Source: Nymphaea colorata
Lineage: Eukaryota > Streptophyta > Magnoliopsida > Nymphaeales > Nymphaeaceae
DNA: 64,000 nucleotides
Direction: 5' to 3'
Assembly (NCBI RefSeq): GCF_008831285.2
Contig: NC_045149.1
Location: 10,194,417-10,258,416 of the forward strand
The notes beneath the pieces were generated by a model. That model saw only the letters and a list, made by a program, of their open reading frames with translations. It made no database searches and had not been told where the DNA came from. This document shows positions 25,400-38,400 of the stretch, in pieces. The translations under genes were made by a program, and so were the position numbers. The number at the start of each line of letters is the position of its first letter. Within the stretch, counting starts at the first letter, position 1.

Positions 25400-28300
25400 A
25401 TGATAATCTCCATCATCTCATATAAAGTTATAAAGAGGTAACCCAATTACTATACGAGCAAACCACCATTTTGCCACCCTAAGGCTGATAAAATCTCACT
25501 TCTAGATTGCTGCAAATTAAAAGGGATAATAACATATTTATATGGGTTAACTGCTAACCCTAATTTCTCACCAAATTCAGCCAGTACCTCTTTTAACACT
25601 TCTGATTAATCTATTGTCAGCACAACTAAACCAGACTAAGTTATCTGCAAAAAGTGCAGCACGAATTACTTCATCAAATCTCAGGTTTTTCAACACTTCC
25701 ATAATCTTCTCTCAACCATTTGCTTTAGGCTTCTGGTTAAGATTTCAGTCACACAATTAAAACTTCCTTCACCTAGTGCTCATGGAATATCAAATATATT
25801 ATAGCATTATAAAATGAATCTCCCCGAGTTTCTGTCTACATTACATGCCTTGGAAATATCCAATTTAAAGCAACTCTTTAATTGTTGCCATTGTCTATAC
25901 TAGTAAACGTTTCATGCACTAATAAAAATTAATCTTTGATCAATCACCTTGATAAAAAAAAAAAACACTATTGTCTCTATCTATTATCCTTGCTAATAAA
26001 ATGTTCAGTCTTTTAGTCATAAGTTCAACAATTACTTTATAAATTATATTATAGAATGCTAATAACTGAAAGTCTCCTGTATTTATAGTAACTGTTGCTG
26101 TTTATAAATCAACACAATTTATGTTTTATTCACTTGATGAACCAACATGCCAGATTTAAAAAAGTCATACACTGCCCAAAAATTTCAAAACCAACTATAT
26201 GTAAATAAACTTTAAAAAATTTACCCCAAACCCAGTAGGGCCTAGAGCTTTCACATTCTTCATCAAAAACACCATCATCTTACTTCATCAATATTTACAG
26301 GCTTTTAACATATTTTCATTTTCAAGTGTTGGCCATATATCTCTCCCCTAAATGTCCAATCAAGCCAACTTCCATCTCTTTACCCCTAAAAAACTTTATG
26401 AATAAGCTCTTATAGGCATAATGGATAATTCTCAATTTTTGCAACAAACCATTCACTTCCATCATCAATATTTTCGTATTCAACTAATTTCGTTTTACCA
26501 TTATTTGAAAGAATTTATAAGATTTTGTCACCTAACCATGTTATTTTGACCTTTTGTTTCTAAATATCACCAATTCTAACAAAGATTTTTCGACTTCTTT
26601 CTAGATGTACCTCTCATATTCTACATCATACCCCTGCTTCAAATAAAACCTTTGTTAAATATTCCCAAATTTCCATTTCAAACTTTGAGCTCTTATCTCT
26701 ATGTTACTATTCCAGTTTTGATTTCATATAAACTTCTCCTCTGCGGATTCCAATTTGTTTAACAGGCAAATCAGGGGACAACCTGATCTGGCTCTCTCTA
26801 ATCATTATTTGACATTCCAGATGCAAAAAGTCTGGTAGTTATAAAAATCTGAAAAGTGTTTTCTCCAACATCCATTATTTCTTCAACAGTTAGAAGTAAA
26901 ACACAATGATCTGACATAGAACTTGGAAGAATTTCAGATGAGAAAACACATGTGAAGTATGCCCGCTATCACTGTCTATAATTGCTCAATCTATATTACA
27001 TTGGTTGTTTTTTTCTCCTATACGGCTATTGTATCTAATAATAACAACTTCAATAATACAAACTCTTACAAACCAATTAATGTCCTTCGATGATCTATGG
27101 CGCATATATTGATTCTCCCTCAAAAAATGAAGATCGTGCGACATCATTAGGGTGTCCACTCTACTAATATTCTCAACCAAATACTTAAAAGACTCACTAT
27201 GAAACAGCCTACGAGGATGCAAACGATAACAAAACTTACATACCTAGCCTTCGGCCGATGATCCATACATTCTATAAAGATCCAATATTTACAAATTTTT
27301 CTTATTGTTACCAACACATCTTCAAGTATGCATTCTATTGCAATTCATAAAGTTATTTTTCTTTAACATTGGGGCAAATAAAAGCACCACCTCAAGAGAC
27401 TACTACTAGAAATTCCAACTCATGTTATGTTGAACAACTAGTTTAACTATCTCCCTAATGTTCCAAGTGAAAATTTTCATTTCTACAAAGCACTTCCTAA
27501 TTGATGCAACATCCAATTCCTCAGGGTCAAGATTCTACTTCTCAAGTGCTAATGGTTTATTGTCAAAAGCATTTGAACCGTCCCCTTCATATTAGTTGTT
27601 TATTTATTCTGCATACATTGAACCAAAACATGAACTTGGCTCGGCATTTAAGCCGAAGCTTGCTTGAGCTTTTTTTAAAGAAAGAGGCACCATATAGATT
27701 TGAACATAGAATCTCCCACATACCAGTCATGTGCATACCCATTTGAGAAATCTATTTTTTTTATAATTTTATGAGACGTATTTTATATATTTTCTTTCTC
27801 GAGCTGAGCCCACTTAACTTGACCTTGACTCATTTAGGTTGTCGAGTTCATTTCTTAACTCGAACTTGACTCGTTTAATAAATGAATCGAGTTCGAGTCA
27901 AGTTTATTGAGCGAGTTTGAGTCAAGCTCAAGTTAGCTCAACCTGTTAAACAGCCCAACTCTCCACAGAATGATTTGAAAAATCATCTAGGAAATTCTAG
28001 GAAATAACGAGTGTACCTGGGCAGGGTGATGTCCCCTGTTCATAAGATGAAAGTTTTACCTCTATATTGTGGTATTCCATACTAGAACGCCGATCCACCA
28101 GTGCATCAATTCTATGTTTAAGATCCTTCTCCTCCTCCATCAATGTCTTGTCTTTCTCATCTTAAAAAGCCTCTACTAGAACCCCAAACTTATCTCATTG
28201 ATCTGCTCCATTTCCCTCATTTGGTTATTTTCCACAAATAAACCTCTGCCCTTCCTATCTAATTCTCATCATCCCTGCCTACATCATCCCTCTTCTTGCT

Positions 28301-29145
28301 AGCTTCACTTCTTTTCAACCCTTATTTACAGTTTTTTATTGCTTTTCAGATTGCCTTACCTCCACTTTCTTTGTAACGTACAAACTCGCCTCATGCCGTG
28401 TGCAAAATGTTATACAAATTTCATACAAAGCTTCCTGACCTAATCGTCTCACTCTCATCCATCTCTAGTTCTACTGCTTTTTTTGGAACAAGCTTCACCT
28501 ACACATCCAAATAAACACATGCAAAACTCTTTCTAACCTAGAAACTATTAAAGTGTCTGCACAAAAAAAATCGCCTGCAAAGCCTTTGCCACTATCTCAA
28601 GCATCCATTTATTCCACAAGACACATTATCAACCTGCATAAGAGGACTTCAAGATTGTCCTTAATTAGGATCCAACTGCCCAACTTCTAAATACAGGATC
28701 CAAGAAATCCCCCTCCCCCCACCAAGAAAAAAAAAAACCCTAGGGTTTCTAATTTTCCCCGAGGTTTCTTCAATCTCCTAGCTATGAAATCATAATGAAA
28801 ACTTTTGCTATAAATATTGCCAACAAAACAACACAAAGTTGTCCATTTGGAAGGAAACTTCATCTCCTCAAGAGCAGATGCTAAAATCATGGTATGAGAA
28901 TGCCCACTCCCTTTCTCCACAACCACCAGAGCTCCCATCTCAACCTCCATTTCCAATGAAGAACCAACCAAATCTGACCATGAATTTGAAAACGCTGGTA
29001 TCCCTGCACGTTCTGACTCTCTTCTTCCATTGATATCTCTCCATTCAGCTCCACCTTTCTCCTCTAGGTTTCTAGTGATGAAACCCTGTAACTCCCTTTG
29101 AGAACCATCCTCCCCCTTGAGTTGTTGATCTCGTGTCACCTCCAT
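25400..29145 (-). mobile_element. Degenerate LINE (L1-like): ORF1 with DUF4283, endonuclease, reverse transcriptase
   Basis: Read on the minus strand, the parts come in the normal LINE order. ORF1 lies at about 29145-28400: SWSDLVGSSLEME, then KWTTLCCFVGNIYSKSFHYD and KLETLGFFFF. It continues in other frames with FCADTLIVSRLERVLHVFI, matching the DUF4283 layout. Endonuclease sequence is at 27222-26900: FFHSESFKYLVENISRVD, later a DWFVRV-like and a YNSxxxP-like block. Reverse transcriptase is at about 26270-25600: KNVKALGPTGFGVNFLK, a KLDIS-like block, and FADNLV as a decayed FADD box. Many stops and frameshifts mean it cannot act. A hAT-like fragment at 27790-27957 splits ORF1 from the endonuclease. 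Family and order are well supported; the exact ends are not visible. Confidence 0.7.
27790..27957. mobile_element. hAT-like GAGCTCG fragment inside the LINE relic
   Basis: The right end is AACAGCCCA at about 27957, whose complement TGGGCTGTT fits the family terminus. The body contains TCGAGTTCGAGTCAAGTTTA and related motifs. It is an inverted copy of 25228-25375 at high visible identity and appears to stop abruptly near 27790. Confidence 0.5.
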
Positions 29146-30190
29146 ATATATATATAAACCTACATTTGGAGATAATTTATACTAGGAAATGCAAGCCATG
29201 CTGTCACCATGGATTGACATAGGTTTATTGCAAGCCCTTTACTGTTTTATGAAAGAGTAATTGCCATTCGCCCATTTTTAGCTACCCATTTAATTGTCCT
29301 GCATAATGACAAGGTAAATGACGATAATTCGTGCTTTGAATCACAAACATGCGCTAGAGGAGGCAAGGTGTTTTTATATGGTTCAGACCTTAAAACATTA
29401 TGAGCTAACACCCACACCCATGACAACACCAAGAAGATTCTTTTTCAAGAAAAAAAACTGGTGAGACATTCATGAGAACATTGAGAAGAAAATTGCCGGC
29501 TTGATTCAACCTTCTTATCAAAAGAATATAGTAACCTGAAAAAGGTGTGGAGAGAACGTTCCTAGTATTAGATGTAGATAAAATGTATTCAACAATTCAT
29601 TCATTCCACTTTAGATCTTCGATCATTTTTCATCTGTGCACTATGAAAGCTGGACTAGCCATGACACGCATTGCTGTTTGATCGTCACGATGCATTCCCA
29701 TCAAAATATTGGCTTCCAAGCTAAAATGTCTGAGGTAATTTTTAGCCTAAACGACAACACAAGTAGCTAAGGCCACCACGTCTGTGTAGTTTGTACTGGC
29801 CTCTGTAGCATAACAGGAAACGACATTTTGTTTTCTAGTTTTCTAAATAGGTTTCTTCCAACAAACACACCGTCTTGTTATGAGCTTCCTGTCAATGAAA
29901 TTCCCAGCCCCATATACATCTGAAAAGAGATGAATTTGCTGTGATAATTTAGTTTCACCAAGATGGGTTGCTTTATGGAATTCTTTGAGTGTCTCAAAAC
30001 TCTTTAACTTGCCAACGTAGAAGCATGGGTTGGAGAATGCGTGCGTTGACTCATTATGCTCACAACCTAAGCAATAGAACTGTTAAAGAAATCTGTTCGT
30101 CTACAGTAGCTTTCTTTGTCTTCAAGACTCCAGCCATTTTGAAATCTGTGATATGGTTGCATAGATAGGCTGGCTTTGAACAGATTGTAC

Positions 30191-30193
<3 letters not shown>

Positions 30194-30229
<36 letters not shown>
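30194..30229. repeat. (GA)n microsatellite
   Basis: About 18 uninterrupted GA units in intergenic DNA, 1.3 kb upstream of the TCP gene. Confidence 0.9.
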
Positions 30230-30232
<3 letters not shown>

Positions 30233-31371
30233 TCCCTTCACTATTAAGTAAAAAGTGCCTAGCATTTAGTGAAATAGAAAAGAAACACATGCTCGAGTTT
30301 CAAAAAATTTTTTATTACAACTGCCCATTAATCTGAGCAGCTAATAAAACATAAAAAGTTTTATAATATGACTACAATTTTTTCCTTTTGTAACTCCAAG
30401 CCTGATTTTGTGAAATATTCGAAGCATTTACTCCTCAAAAGATTATCAAAAAGCCTTCTTACTGGCACTTCGCTTTCAGGACCAAAAGTATCTCCGGACA
30501 TAAAAACCCATCATTTAAATAGACACAGTAAGCAGGGTGTCACCATGTTAACTTGTCCGGAAGCCATTAAATATCATTTGATAGCAGTAACCAAGAACAA
30601 AAAAACCAAAGTTTAAAACTGCTTAATCAATACCCAAGAGGGGTCGTTCTCTCAGTCTCATGGTTATGATACATGAAGCAAAGCTTTGTGAAACATTGCA
30701 TTAATATTGGATGAAAGCATTCAAGAAAACAAAGCGGAGGCTTTTTTTAAAAATGTTGCATTAATATAAAATGATTCGAGGAGAAAACGATGCGATGCAG
30801 GAAGCACAACTAAAAGTAAAGAGACAAACTTCTTTTTTTTTTCCTTTTCCTGGTAATTCGATGCTCCTCTTCTTTTCCTTTGAGCCATAGAAAGTTGCAT
30901 TACTTTGTGAAGGGCAGCTAGAGATTTTTAATCTAACAGCCCGGGGTTTAGCACTTACTGCTTAGCAGTAGCAGTCGCAACTCGAAAATAGCAGTAGGAG
31001 TAGCCTTTCCCTGCTGCCTTTCTTAATAAGAGCTATCTTTGCCTTTCCCCGTACAGAACAGAGCCCTCTTCTTCTTCTCTCTTTCTCTTATTCTTAAACC
31101 CTAAAAGGAGAAACTCCCAAAAACCCATCTCCCAAAGGGAATCCTGCAACACCCTTAATAGCCAGAACAAGACAACCAACACCCTCTTCCTCTCTTTCTC
31201 TCGCTCTTTCTGAAACCCCTTTACCACCGACCTTTCTCTCACACATCTGGAGAAAGGGGAAAGGGGAAAGGGGAAAGAAACCCTCCTTCCAATGGCTTAA
31301 ACAACACAGCTGCAGGAGAGAGCATCCACCAAAAAATAAGTACAGAGAAAACGCACAGGTATATAGTCCTT

Positions 31372-31416
<45 letters not shown>
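31372..31416. repeat. Compound (CA)n(GA)n microsatellite in the TCP leader
   Basis: About eight CA units run directly into about fourteen GA units, 110 bases upstream of the TCP start codon. GA/CT tracts in 5' leaders are bound by plant BBR/BPC (GAGA-binding) factors, so a regulatory role is possible. None is shown by the sequence itself. Confidence 0.85.
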
Positions 31417-31417
<1 letters not shown>

Positions 31418-31527
31418 CAACGGAGGAAAGGAAGGTGGTCCATCTGAATCAACCTTCCCTTCCCTTTCCCCCCCTTTTTTTCCAGTCGGGGGAGGAGGAG
31501 AGGATCGTCGGGGAGGGTGTCGAGGGC

Positions 31528-32160
31528 ATGGGCACCGAGCTTGTACTGCACCAATCACAGCAGCATCCAGAGGCGACGCCGCCTCGGGTTAGCAGCGGTT
31601 TGGGAGGCGATCGGAAGGCGAGCGCCGTCGTCGTCTCTCGGAAGGGTTCATCGAAGGACCGGCACACCAAGGTGAACGGGCGGGGTCGGCGAGTGCGAAT
31701 GCCGGCGCTCTGTGCCGCCCGGATCTTCCAGCTGACCAGGGAGCTCGGCCACAAGTCCGACGGCGAGACCATTGAGTGGCTCCTCCGCAAGGCCGAGCCT
31801 GCCATCGTCGCCGCCACGGGCACGGGCACCATCCCAGCCTTCTCATCCGCCGTTTCGGGTCCGATCCTCCCCTCCGCACCACCAGCCACGGCCACGCCCT
31901 CCTCATCATCCTCCCCACCTACCTCCTGTTCCGGCTCTTGTTCTGTCTCTGCGTCGACCCCGAAGCCGGTGCAGACCATGCCCGCGCCTCCCATGCCGCC
32001 CGCGCCTAACCTTTTCGCGGTCTCCGGCTATGACGCCGCCACAATCTGCCGGATGGGCATGGAGTTTCCTGGCGCGCCCTTCCGGCAGATGCCATACATG
32101 GCCATGCTCCTGCAGCCCGTCTCAGAGGAGACAGAGGAGCAGCAGAGGCTCGACGAATGA
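31528..32160 (+). CDS. Class I TCP transcription factor (TCP7/TCP21-like), intronless
   Basis: TCP factors are plant-specific nuclear DNA-binding proteins controlling growth and cell proliferation. Class I members bind GGNCCCAC-type sites. This single exon encodes 210 aa. The non-canonical bHLH TCP domain spans about residues 40-100: [17 protein letters not shown] (basic region), [20 protein letters not shown] (helix 1 and loop) and [14 protein letters not shown] (helix 2), then the class I tail [11 protein letters not shown] Ser/Pro/Ala-rich linker follows, then PYMAMLLQP near the C-terminus. I chose the ATG at 31528 because it is the first in-frame ATG of the open frame; the frame reaches back only as GTG. 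It has G at -3 and +4. The coding DNA is far more GC-rich than its surroundings, so there are long antisense shadow frames. The gene converges with the OTU gene. Confidence 0.94.
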   Translation: MGTELVLHQSQQHPEATPPRVSSGLGGDRKASAVVVSRKGSSKDRHTKVNGRGRRVRMPALCAARIFQLTRELGHKSDGETIEWLLRKAEPAIVAATGTGTIPAFSSAVSGPILPSAPPATATPSSSSSPPTSCSGSCSVSASTPKPVQTMPAPPMPPAPNLFAVSGYDAATICRMGMEFPGAPFRQMPYMAMLLQPVSEETEEQQRLDE

Positions 32161-34067
32161 GAAAGTTGAAGAGAACCCAAGAAACGTTTCTTGTCTGACT
32201 GCCCATTCAAATCGGTCTCTCTCCCACCCTCTCTCTCTCTCATCTGCTTTGCTGTGGAGAAGTTCCGAGATCTGATGCGTTGGAGATGGGCTTTGTAGAG
32301 TTTTCTTTTCTTTTTAACATGAATCTTTCTCCTATAGATTATAAGAGCTTTTTCCATTCAAGAGGAATAATGGAGTCGCCCTTTTTCTTCTGTTTGTTGG
32401 GGTCCATGGTGGTCTTCACGCAGCACAATAACTTGAGAATTTTCTGAGACTTTCGGAGTTCCTAGATCTCCATTACAGAACGCTGTTGAACTTACTGCAG
32501 CAGCAGAAGCGTGTGCTTTTAGAGAGAACACTGAGCACGACTGGTCAGGGACTAGGGAGGAAGGCTTGACGGCAAGTTGATGAACATGGTCGTGTTTGGC
32601 ATGATTGTGCCAGGCGTGTCCTTCACGCTTGGAGTTCAGGATCCGTATGCTGCTTAGTTCGTAAACTTCGTCACTGATTTGCACGGCTGTACGACTCTTT
32701 AGGTTTGCCCTTTCGTCAAAAGCTTACGAACTTGGTCGTGTTCAGCGAGCACCGCGTTTGGTATTCTCAAAACGCCGAATGCGGGACCATGTCCTCCATT
32801 TTTCTGATAATGTGGAAGTGAAACTGGACAGAAACAGGATCCAGGTGCCAAAGGGCATCTTTGAGCTCTACATCTTATAATATACATGTATTCTACAGTT
32901 CTACTTCCTGTAGGATGCATTTGGACGACACCCTCACAAACTTAGTTTTAAGAAATCTTGATTTTGTAAAAACCAAATTTTTAATGGGTTTTGAAAGACG
33001 GGTTTCTGCATTTGGGTGGTACACTAAGAACACCTTTTTTTTTTCATGAATTAAGGGAGAGTGTTGGTCAAACTGGGTTTTCACACCATCAGAACACATC
33101 CCAAACCTGTTTGTGGAGGTAATTGGGCTCACATCCAAGTGCCCTTTTAAGCTTTTACCATATATATATACTGAAAATTGAACTTGCATTTGATGATTTG
33201 ATGACATTGCAAATGAGAATGAGTTAGCAATGATAGCACAGACACTGTTCTGCATCATCTTGGGTTTGAATCTGAAGCCATCGAGCTTTTCTTTAGACAG
33301 CATATTAGGCATCCTTTGATTTCACTTAAAAGGTGCATGTTCACTTACTTAGGTGGGGCAGTCGAAGCTTTTTTTCTAGATGGACTTTGCATGTGAAATC
33401 AATAAATAGCGTCATTTAAACACTCCTACAGTTCTCCATGTCTTTAACCCAATAGAGAAAATCAGGTCACTCCTTGCTTAGCTTTAAATTAAAAGGTTAA
33501 AAGCTTCCTTATCCGAAAGTACAGGATGTGGTCCCCTAACATTTGCCTTTGTACTGGTTCTATATTGTTAATGAACTCTTTGCAACAGTTTGCCAACAGA
33601 AATTGCAGTTAACGACCTTCGTGAAATCCTGGTTATGAACATTTGTCGTTTTAAACCTTTGGTCAATCTTGATCCACCTGAATGTGTGTGGATTACATTG
33701 AAATCTTGGGATCATTTTGATTTGGTTTGGCAACTTCATTCAGTTGAAGTTGGTCGAGGTAAAAAAAAATTCCACTAACAAGGTGCAAGTGACGGTTTCC
33801 AGAAAGAAGAGCAGAAAAATACAGCCTTCAAAGAGAAGTAGTGGGAAAATAAGATATACTATGTACTTAAACATCAACGTTTCTTGCAGATATTTGTCAA
33901 CCCTCATATGATTACAGAATAATAATGACGACCCTCATAAATACCAATATGAAAAGCAAGGAGATAAGCAGGAAAGGTTGCCGTTGAATGCTTCAAGTAT
34001 CTTGCGGTGTACCATCGGCCTTCCTTTATGTTTCCTAATCCCATTGATTTGCGTTGCCTAATGCCAA
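32161..34067. other. TCP 3' flank and intergenic DNA up to the OTU gene
   Basis: This is the convergent interval between the TCP and OTU genes. The TCP 3' UTR lies at its left edge. Open frames such as a 139-codon minus-strand frame at 32893-33312 show no family resemblance and sit in AT-rich DNA. No gene called. Confidence 0.4.
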
Positions 34068-35388
34068 CTATAACTTCATAAAGTGCCCTGCACGATCTGC
34101 AAATATTGTTTTCATATCCTTCTCATATAAACTGAGAGGTATTAAATGTAATATATTTTCAATGTAATCAGTACTGCAGCCAGTACCAGAGAATTCATCA
34201 ATCTCTTTGGTGGACCATCTCATAACCATTATTTTCAGAACTAGATGGTTCTTCCTGTCTTCTGTGGTTTCCAACAAGATTATCAGTTAAGTCAGTTGGA
34301 GGGCGTTTCTGGTTCAAAGTCCAGGAAAACTTTGGTCAGTTTGGGAACAAACAATATTCAACAACAAAGCAGCCTATGGAAACAGTAGTTGGCCGTCAAT
34401 ATTACCTCCCTCCGGATAAATTGAGTTGTAATGCACCTCGGCCCAGAAGCTCAAGAATATAACTGCACGTCATTATAATGCATGCAATATCTCAATCAGA
34501 GAGATTTTCTTTCTAAAAGGAACATGTTATCAATGACATAATTAGGCAAGCATAAGCCATGCAAGAAAACACACGTCAGCAAGTAGCCATTGCATAAAAC
34601 ATATAGTTGTACTTGCATCCATGGAAATGAAGCAATTGTTGTATCCACCAGTATATGCACTTGCTGTGTTAATGAGAGAGAAAGAGAGAGTTGCTTACTT
34701 CTGTTTATATTATTGTTTTTCTTTGCATAACTGCTCAATATGTTGTACAAATGATTATTCGACATGGGCCATGAACCAGCAGAAGATAAGGGAGGTGTAC
34801 ACCATGCAAGAAGCCATAGTGAATATGAACTTCTGAAAATAGGAACTAAACCTATTTCTGAACTTGTAGAATTTGTTACTTAGAATGTGATTAAATGATA
34901 AATATATTTGCACTATATTGCATAATTACTGGATGCTTATATCAACTAGTCTTCATGTAGGGCATTGTTTCCAACAGAGCACTTCAAGTGAGCAAAAGAA
35001 GTATGTAGGTATTGACAGTTGCAAAATGAATATTTTGGGTTTGAAAGTTAACAGCTGCATACACATATAGTAGGTTTTTACTGTCTGTCCTTTAAAAGTC
35101 TTCCCCAATGATCTTGTTCAAGAACATATCAAGGTATCAGTCATGAACGATCAGGTTCTCACTTTCATTGGCTTTCAGCCTGGGCAAAGACAGAAACCCT
35201 ATGGGTGGGGCACCATACCTGTGTAGACACAGATGGCATGGGTGTGGGTATGGGACACTGCTCAGACAGCAGACTCAGATGCAGATTTTTCATTTTTTTG
35301 GTATGTTTTGTTTAGTAATGTATACTTAATGAATATAAACAACAAATATATATGTTTGTTTGCTTACAATCTCATTGTTGCTCTCTCT

Positions 35389-35423
<35 letters not shown>

Positions 35424-38400
35424 TTTTCAAAAATATTTTGCACCTGTATCCACACCCATGTGACATAGCTAAAACTTATTCTGATAGTCACAAGATTGGG
35501 ACATCTGGAGCCAAATGTAACTTCTGAGATGAAATTTAGAGTGGCAATAAAGACAAAGTATGTCCTCTTTTCCTGTCAATGCAGCAGCAGAAATGGATGA
35601 GACTATAGTTAGGGATGTTCATGAACAGCTCGGCCAGCTCAAGTCTCTAAACTCACAGCACAAGCTTCGCTCAAGCAGGAGAAAGCTAGAACTCGGCTTG
35701 ACTATGCTCGAGCTTGAATCTGGCTTAAGCTTAGGTAAGCTGACACAGTGATTAGAGTTCTACACTCTAATCCCCATGGGAAAAGCACCAGAAGACGAAA
35801 ACAGAAAGAGAAAATGCATGAAAACAAAGGGAAATTCAATAGCAAAAGGAAATTAAGGTTTTCTCAACATCAGTTAGCTCCTAATGAAAAGAAAAGAGGC
35901 CTTTTTAAGGGCCCTAAACCTGAGATCTGAAGTAGATCTGGGGTCCATAAAACTAAAAGATCCAAACCCAAAAATAACGTTAAATTCCAAATAAGCCTGG
36001 ATCCGAATATAAGAAACAATCTACTCTAGACTATCCAGAGTCACATGCCATATATTAAAAAAATGGTTTTTCATGGACAAGGGACAAGGGGACTCAAACA
36101 TTGAACCTGCCTTTTGCAAGTCCCACGGAACTCCCACGAGCTTAGACGATTTTAATAGTGTCAAGCCTGTCGGTCTATCTCAAGTTCGACTCATTTAATT
36201 GAACGAACTGAGTTCTTATCTCGAACTCGAGCTGAGCGAATTCGAGTCAAGCCCGAATTGGCTCAACCCATTGAACATCCTCAAAGTATGAGTTTGAATG
36301 ATCGCATCCCTAAACGTTTCTGCAGTACCAGAACCTCATGCACATCTTGCATCAGGTGTTCATGGGTAGCAGGCCAAATTTACCATTTAAAATTTATAAA
36401 ATTTGACTGCAAATCTATGGGCTGTCACCAGCTAAGGCTGATCAATAACATGAAATACAAACAAGAATTTTAATGTTCCCAACCTTTTGAAGCATCAACT
36501 TGAAAGGGACAAAAGCCCTTTTAATCTTCAAAGGCAAACTGGAATCTGGATAAAGTCTCAACCAATTGTCCTAAAGTGCAGTAGAAACTTTTTTCTACTC
36601 TTTAAACATTTTGAAAGGAAACATGAAATAAATGTAAAATCCCGCAAAATGGTAAACACGTTTTAAAAACTTGAACATGACATGAAGCTTTATATAACTG
36701 AGTTTGTCCCTAGATTCTTCAGAAAGCACCTCAAAATGCTGCACATACCTCGGTTTGATTTCTGAACATTTGGCGAGATATCAATGATGCAGGTGTCCTT
36801 GAAAGATGTAAAAACACATATCCTAACTCCATACTGAAACACAAAAGAATGATTATGACATCACCAGAACTGTCTACCTTTAGTTTTTCAGATACAATTA
36901 TAATTTTTCCAAGAGCTGAAATGCTTGAAATCTGGTATACTGTGGACAACAATGTTTCAGGTTGGAGAACAAGGACAAGACGCCATAAACAAATACAACT
37001 AGGTCAACTGAGGTTTGTTCTTCCTTTAAAAAACTTTAGGATTTGACTAAGGTTAGCAGGATAGAGAATAGAACTAGTTATTTGAGCGAATATGGTATGC
37101 ACTTTTGCTTGAAAACTCTACCACTCTGAATCCCGTCATGAGTTCATCATTGCTGAATTGCCTAAAATTCTTGAAAAGCTACGATGCTGGAACGAGTTCA
37201 TGGGCATGCTACATATGTCAATCTGATTTTGCATCTGCGAATGTATATGTTATAAAGAATAAGTCACTGCCTTAATTGACTGCTAAGACAGATATTTGCT
37301 TAATAGTCAAGGTAGAGAGAACTAACAGACACATCGAGATGGCTTATGGCAAAAATGCTGCAGAAAGTTTGACAGTGGCAATGAGAGTTGCAGTAACTTA
37401 TCTGAAACTACACAATCAGCCAAAGGCTTGCCACTTGTAAATTTAAGTATTTAGGAAAACTCCAGTTCATATTCTGGTAAAAGCAACTATATTATTTTGG
37501 CTATTCATGGCCTGAACGTGCAGCTAACTGCAGTTTCTGAACAAAAGCCAGAACTAGTTTGTCTAGTTTCTTCGAGTGGATGCAAACGTAAAGCTCTGAG
37601 ATGTAGCTTAAACACTAAAAAGGAAAGGCACAGCCTAGCAGAACATCACATCTTACCCAATCTGCAGCCGCCTGCAATGTGACATGATCACCCCATTCTC
37701 CATCCCTGTATTCGCCATGGGAAAAATTTTAAGGTACAAGAAATTCCAAAAAGATGATCAATAAAAACTTAAGTCCACAGAGAGGAAGCCTGTTGCAGCT
37801 AAACAACATACCTTGACATTTTCTCTATATAGTCACCGTAAGCCATGGGCACATATCCAGCATAAATTTCTGGTTGGGCACTGAGCTGAAAAAAGAATTA
37901 TACAAAAAAGGATCATGTTCAGGATAACACATTAGCAGTCCAACTGCCAAAGTAAAACTCAGGAAGAGTTGAACTATTAAAAGACGATCCTGGTGAAACC
38001 AAATAAAAGGGAAATTTACCTGATTTACAATTTCTTGCCTGACAAAATTGTGATGCTCAGGCGTGCGATAAAACTGATCGGACAGTGCTCGAAACTGAGA
38101 AAGAAAGGAAAACGTAAAATGTTCATACTGCACTCAACAGAGAAACATTATTAATCCAGTCAATTAAGACTTTTATTGTTCACAAGATATAAGTAGGGGA
38201 CTCAAGATCTCATAAGATAGTGAATTATGAAAACAAACATCTTGCAGAGGCTTCCACCTGTTTAAAATTTAAAGAACTATGATATAGAGGTTTAACAATG
38301 AACAGAAGTGAAACACTTAGGAAGAACATATATAAATATAAATATAAATAAATAAATAAATAATATAAATATATATATATATATTTATATGTGTGTGTGT

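Larger units (their letters stand above)
29146..31527. other. Intergenic DNA and TCP promoter/5' leader
   Basis: No gene is recognisable between the LINE relic and the TCP coding region. There is a (GA)n tract at 30194-30229. From about 31020 the DNA is rich in TTCTC/CCTTTC pyrimidine tracts, and 31250-31280 repeats AAAGGGG. This is the likely promoter and leader of the TCP gene. No convincing TATA box could be fixed. Confidence 0.45.

Noticed and set aside
24797..27957. A single 3.2-kb hAT element spanning both GAGCTCG pieces
   Set aside because: Flanks (CTTCCAAT and ACTCTCCA) do not form a clear 8-bp duplication, and the second piece at 25228 has its own terminus, so several fragments are more likely.
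31449..31994. Long minus-strand open frames opposite the TCP gene (181 and 109 codons)
   Set aside because: They arise from the high GC content of the TCP coding strand. They have no family resemblance, and the plus strand carries the full conserved TCP domain.
32893..33312. 139-codon minus-strand frame between TCP and OTU
   Set aside because: There is no recognisable domain. The DNA looks like mobile-element remnant, and no splice partners were seen.
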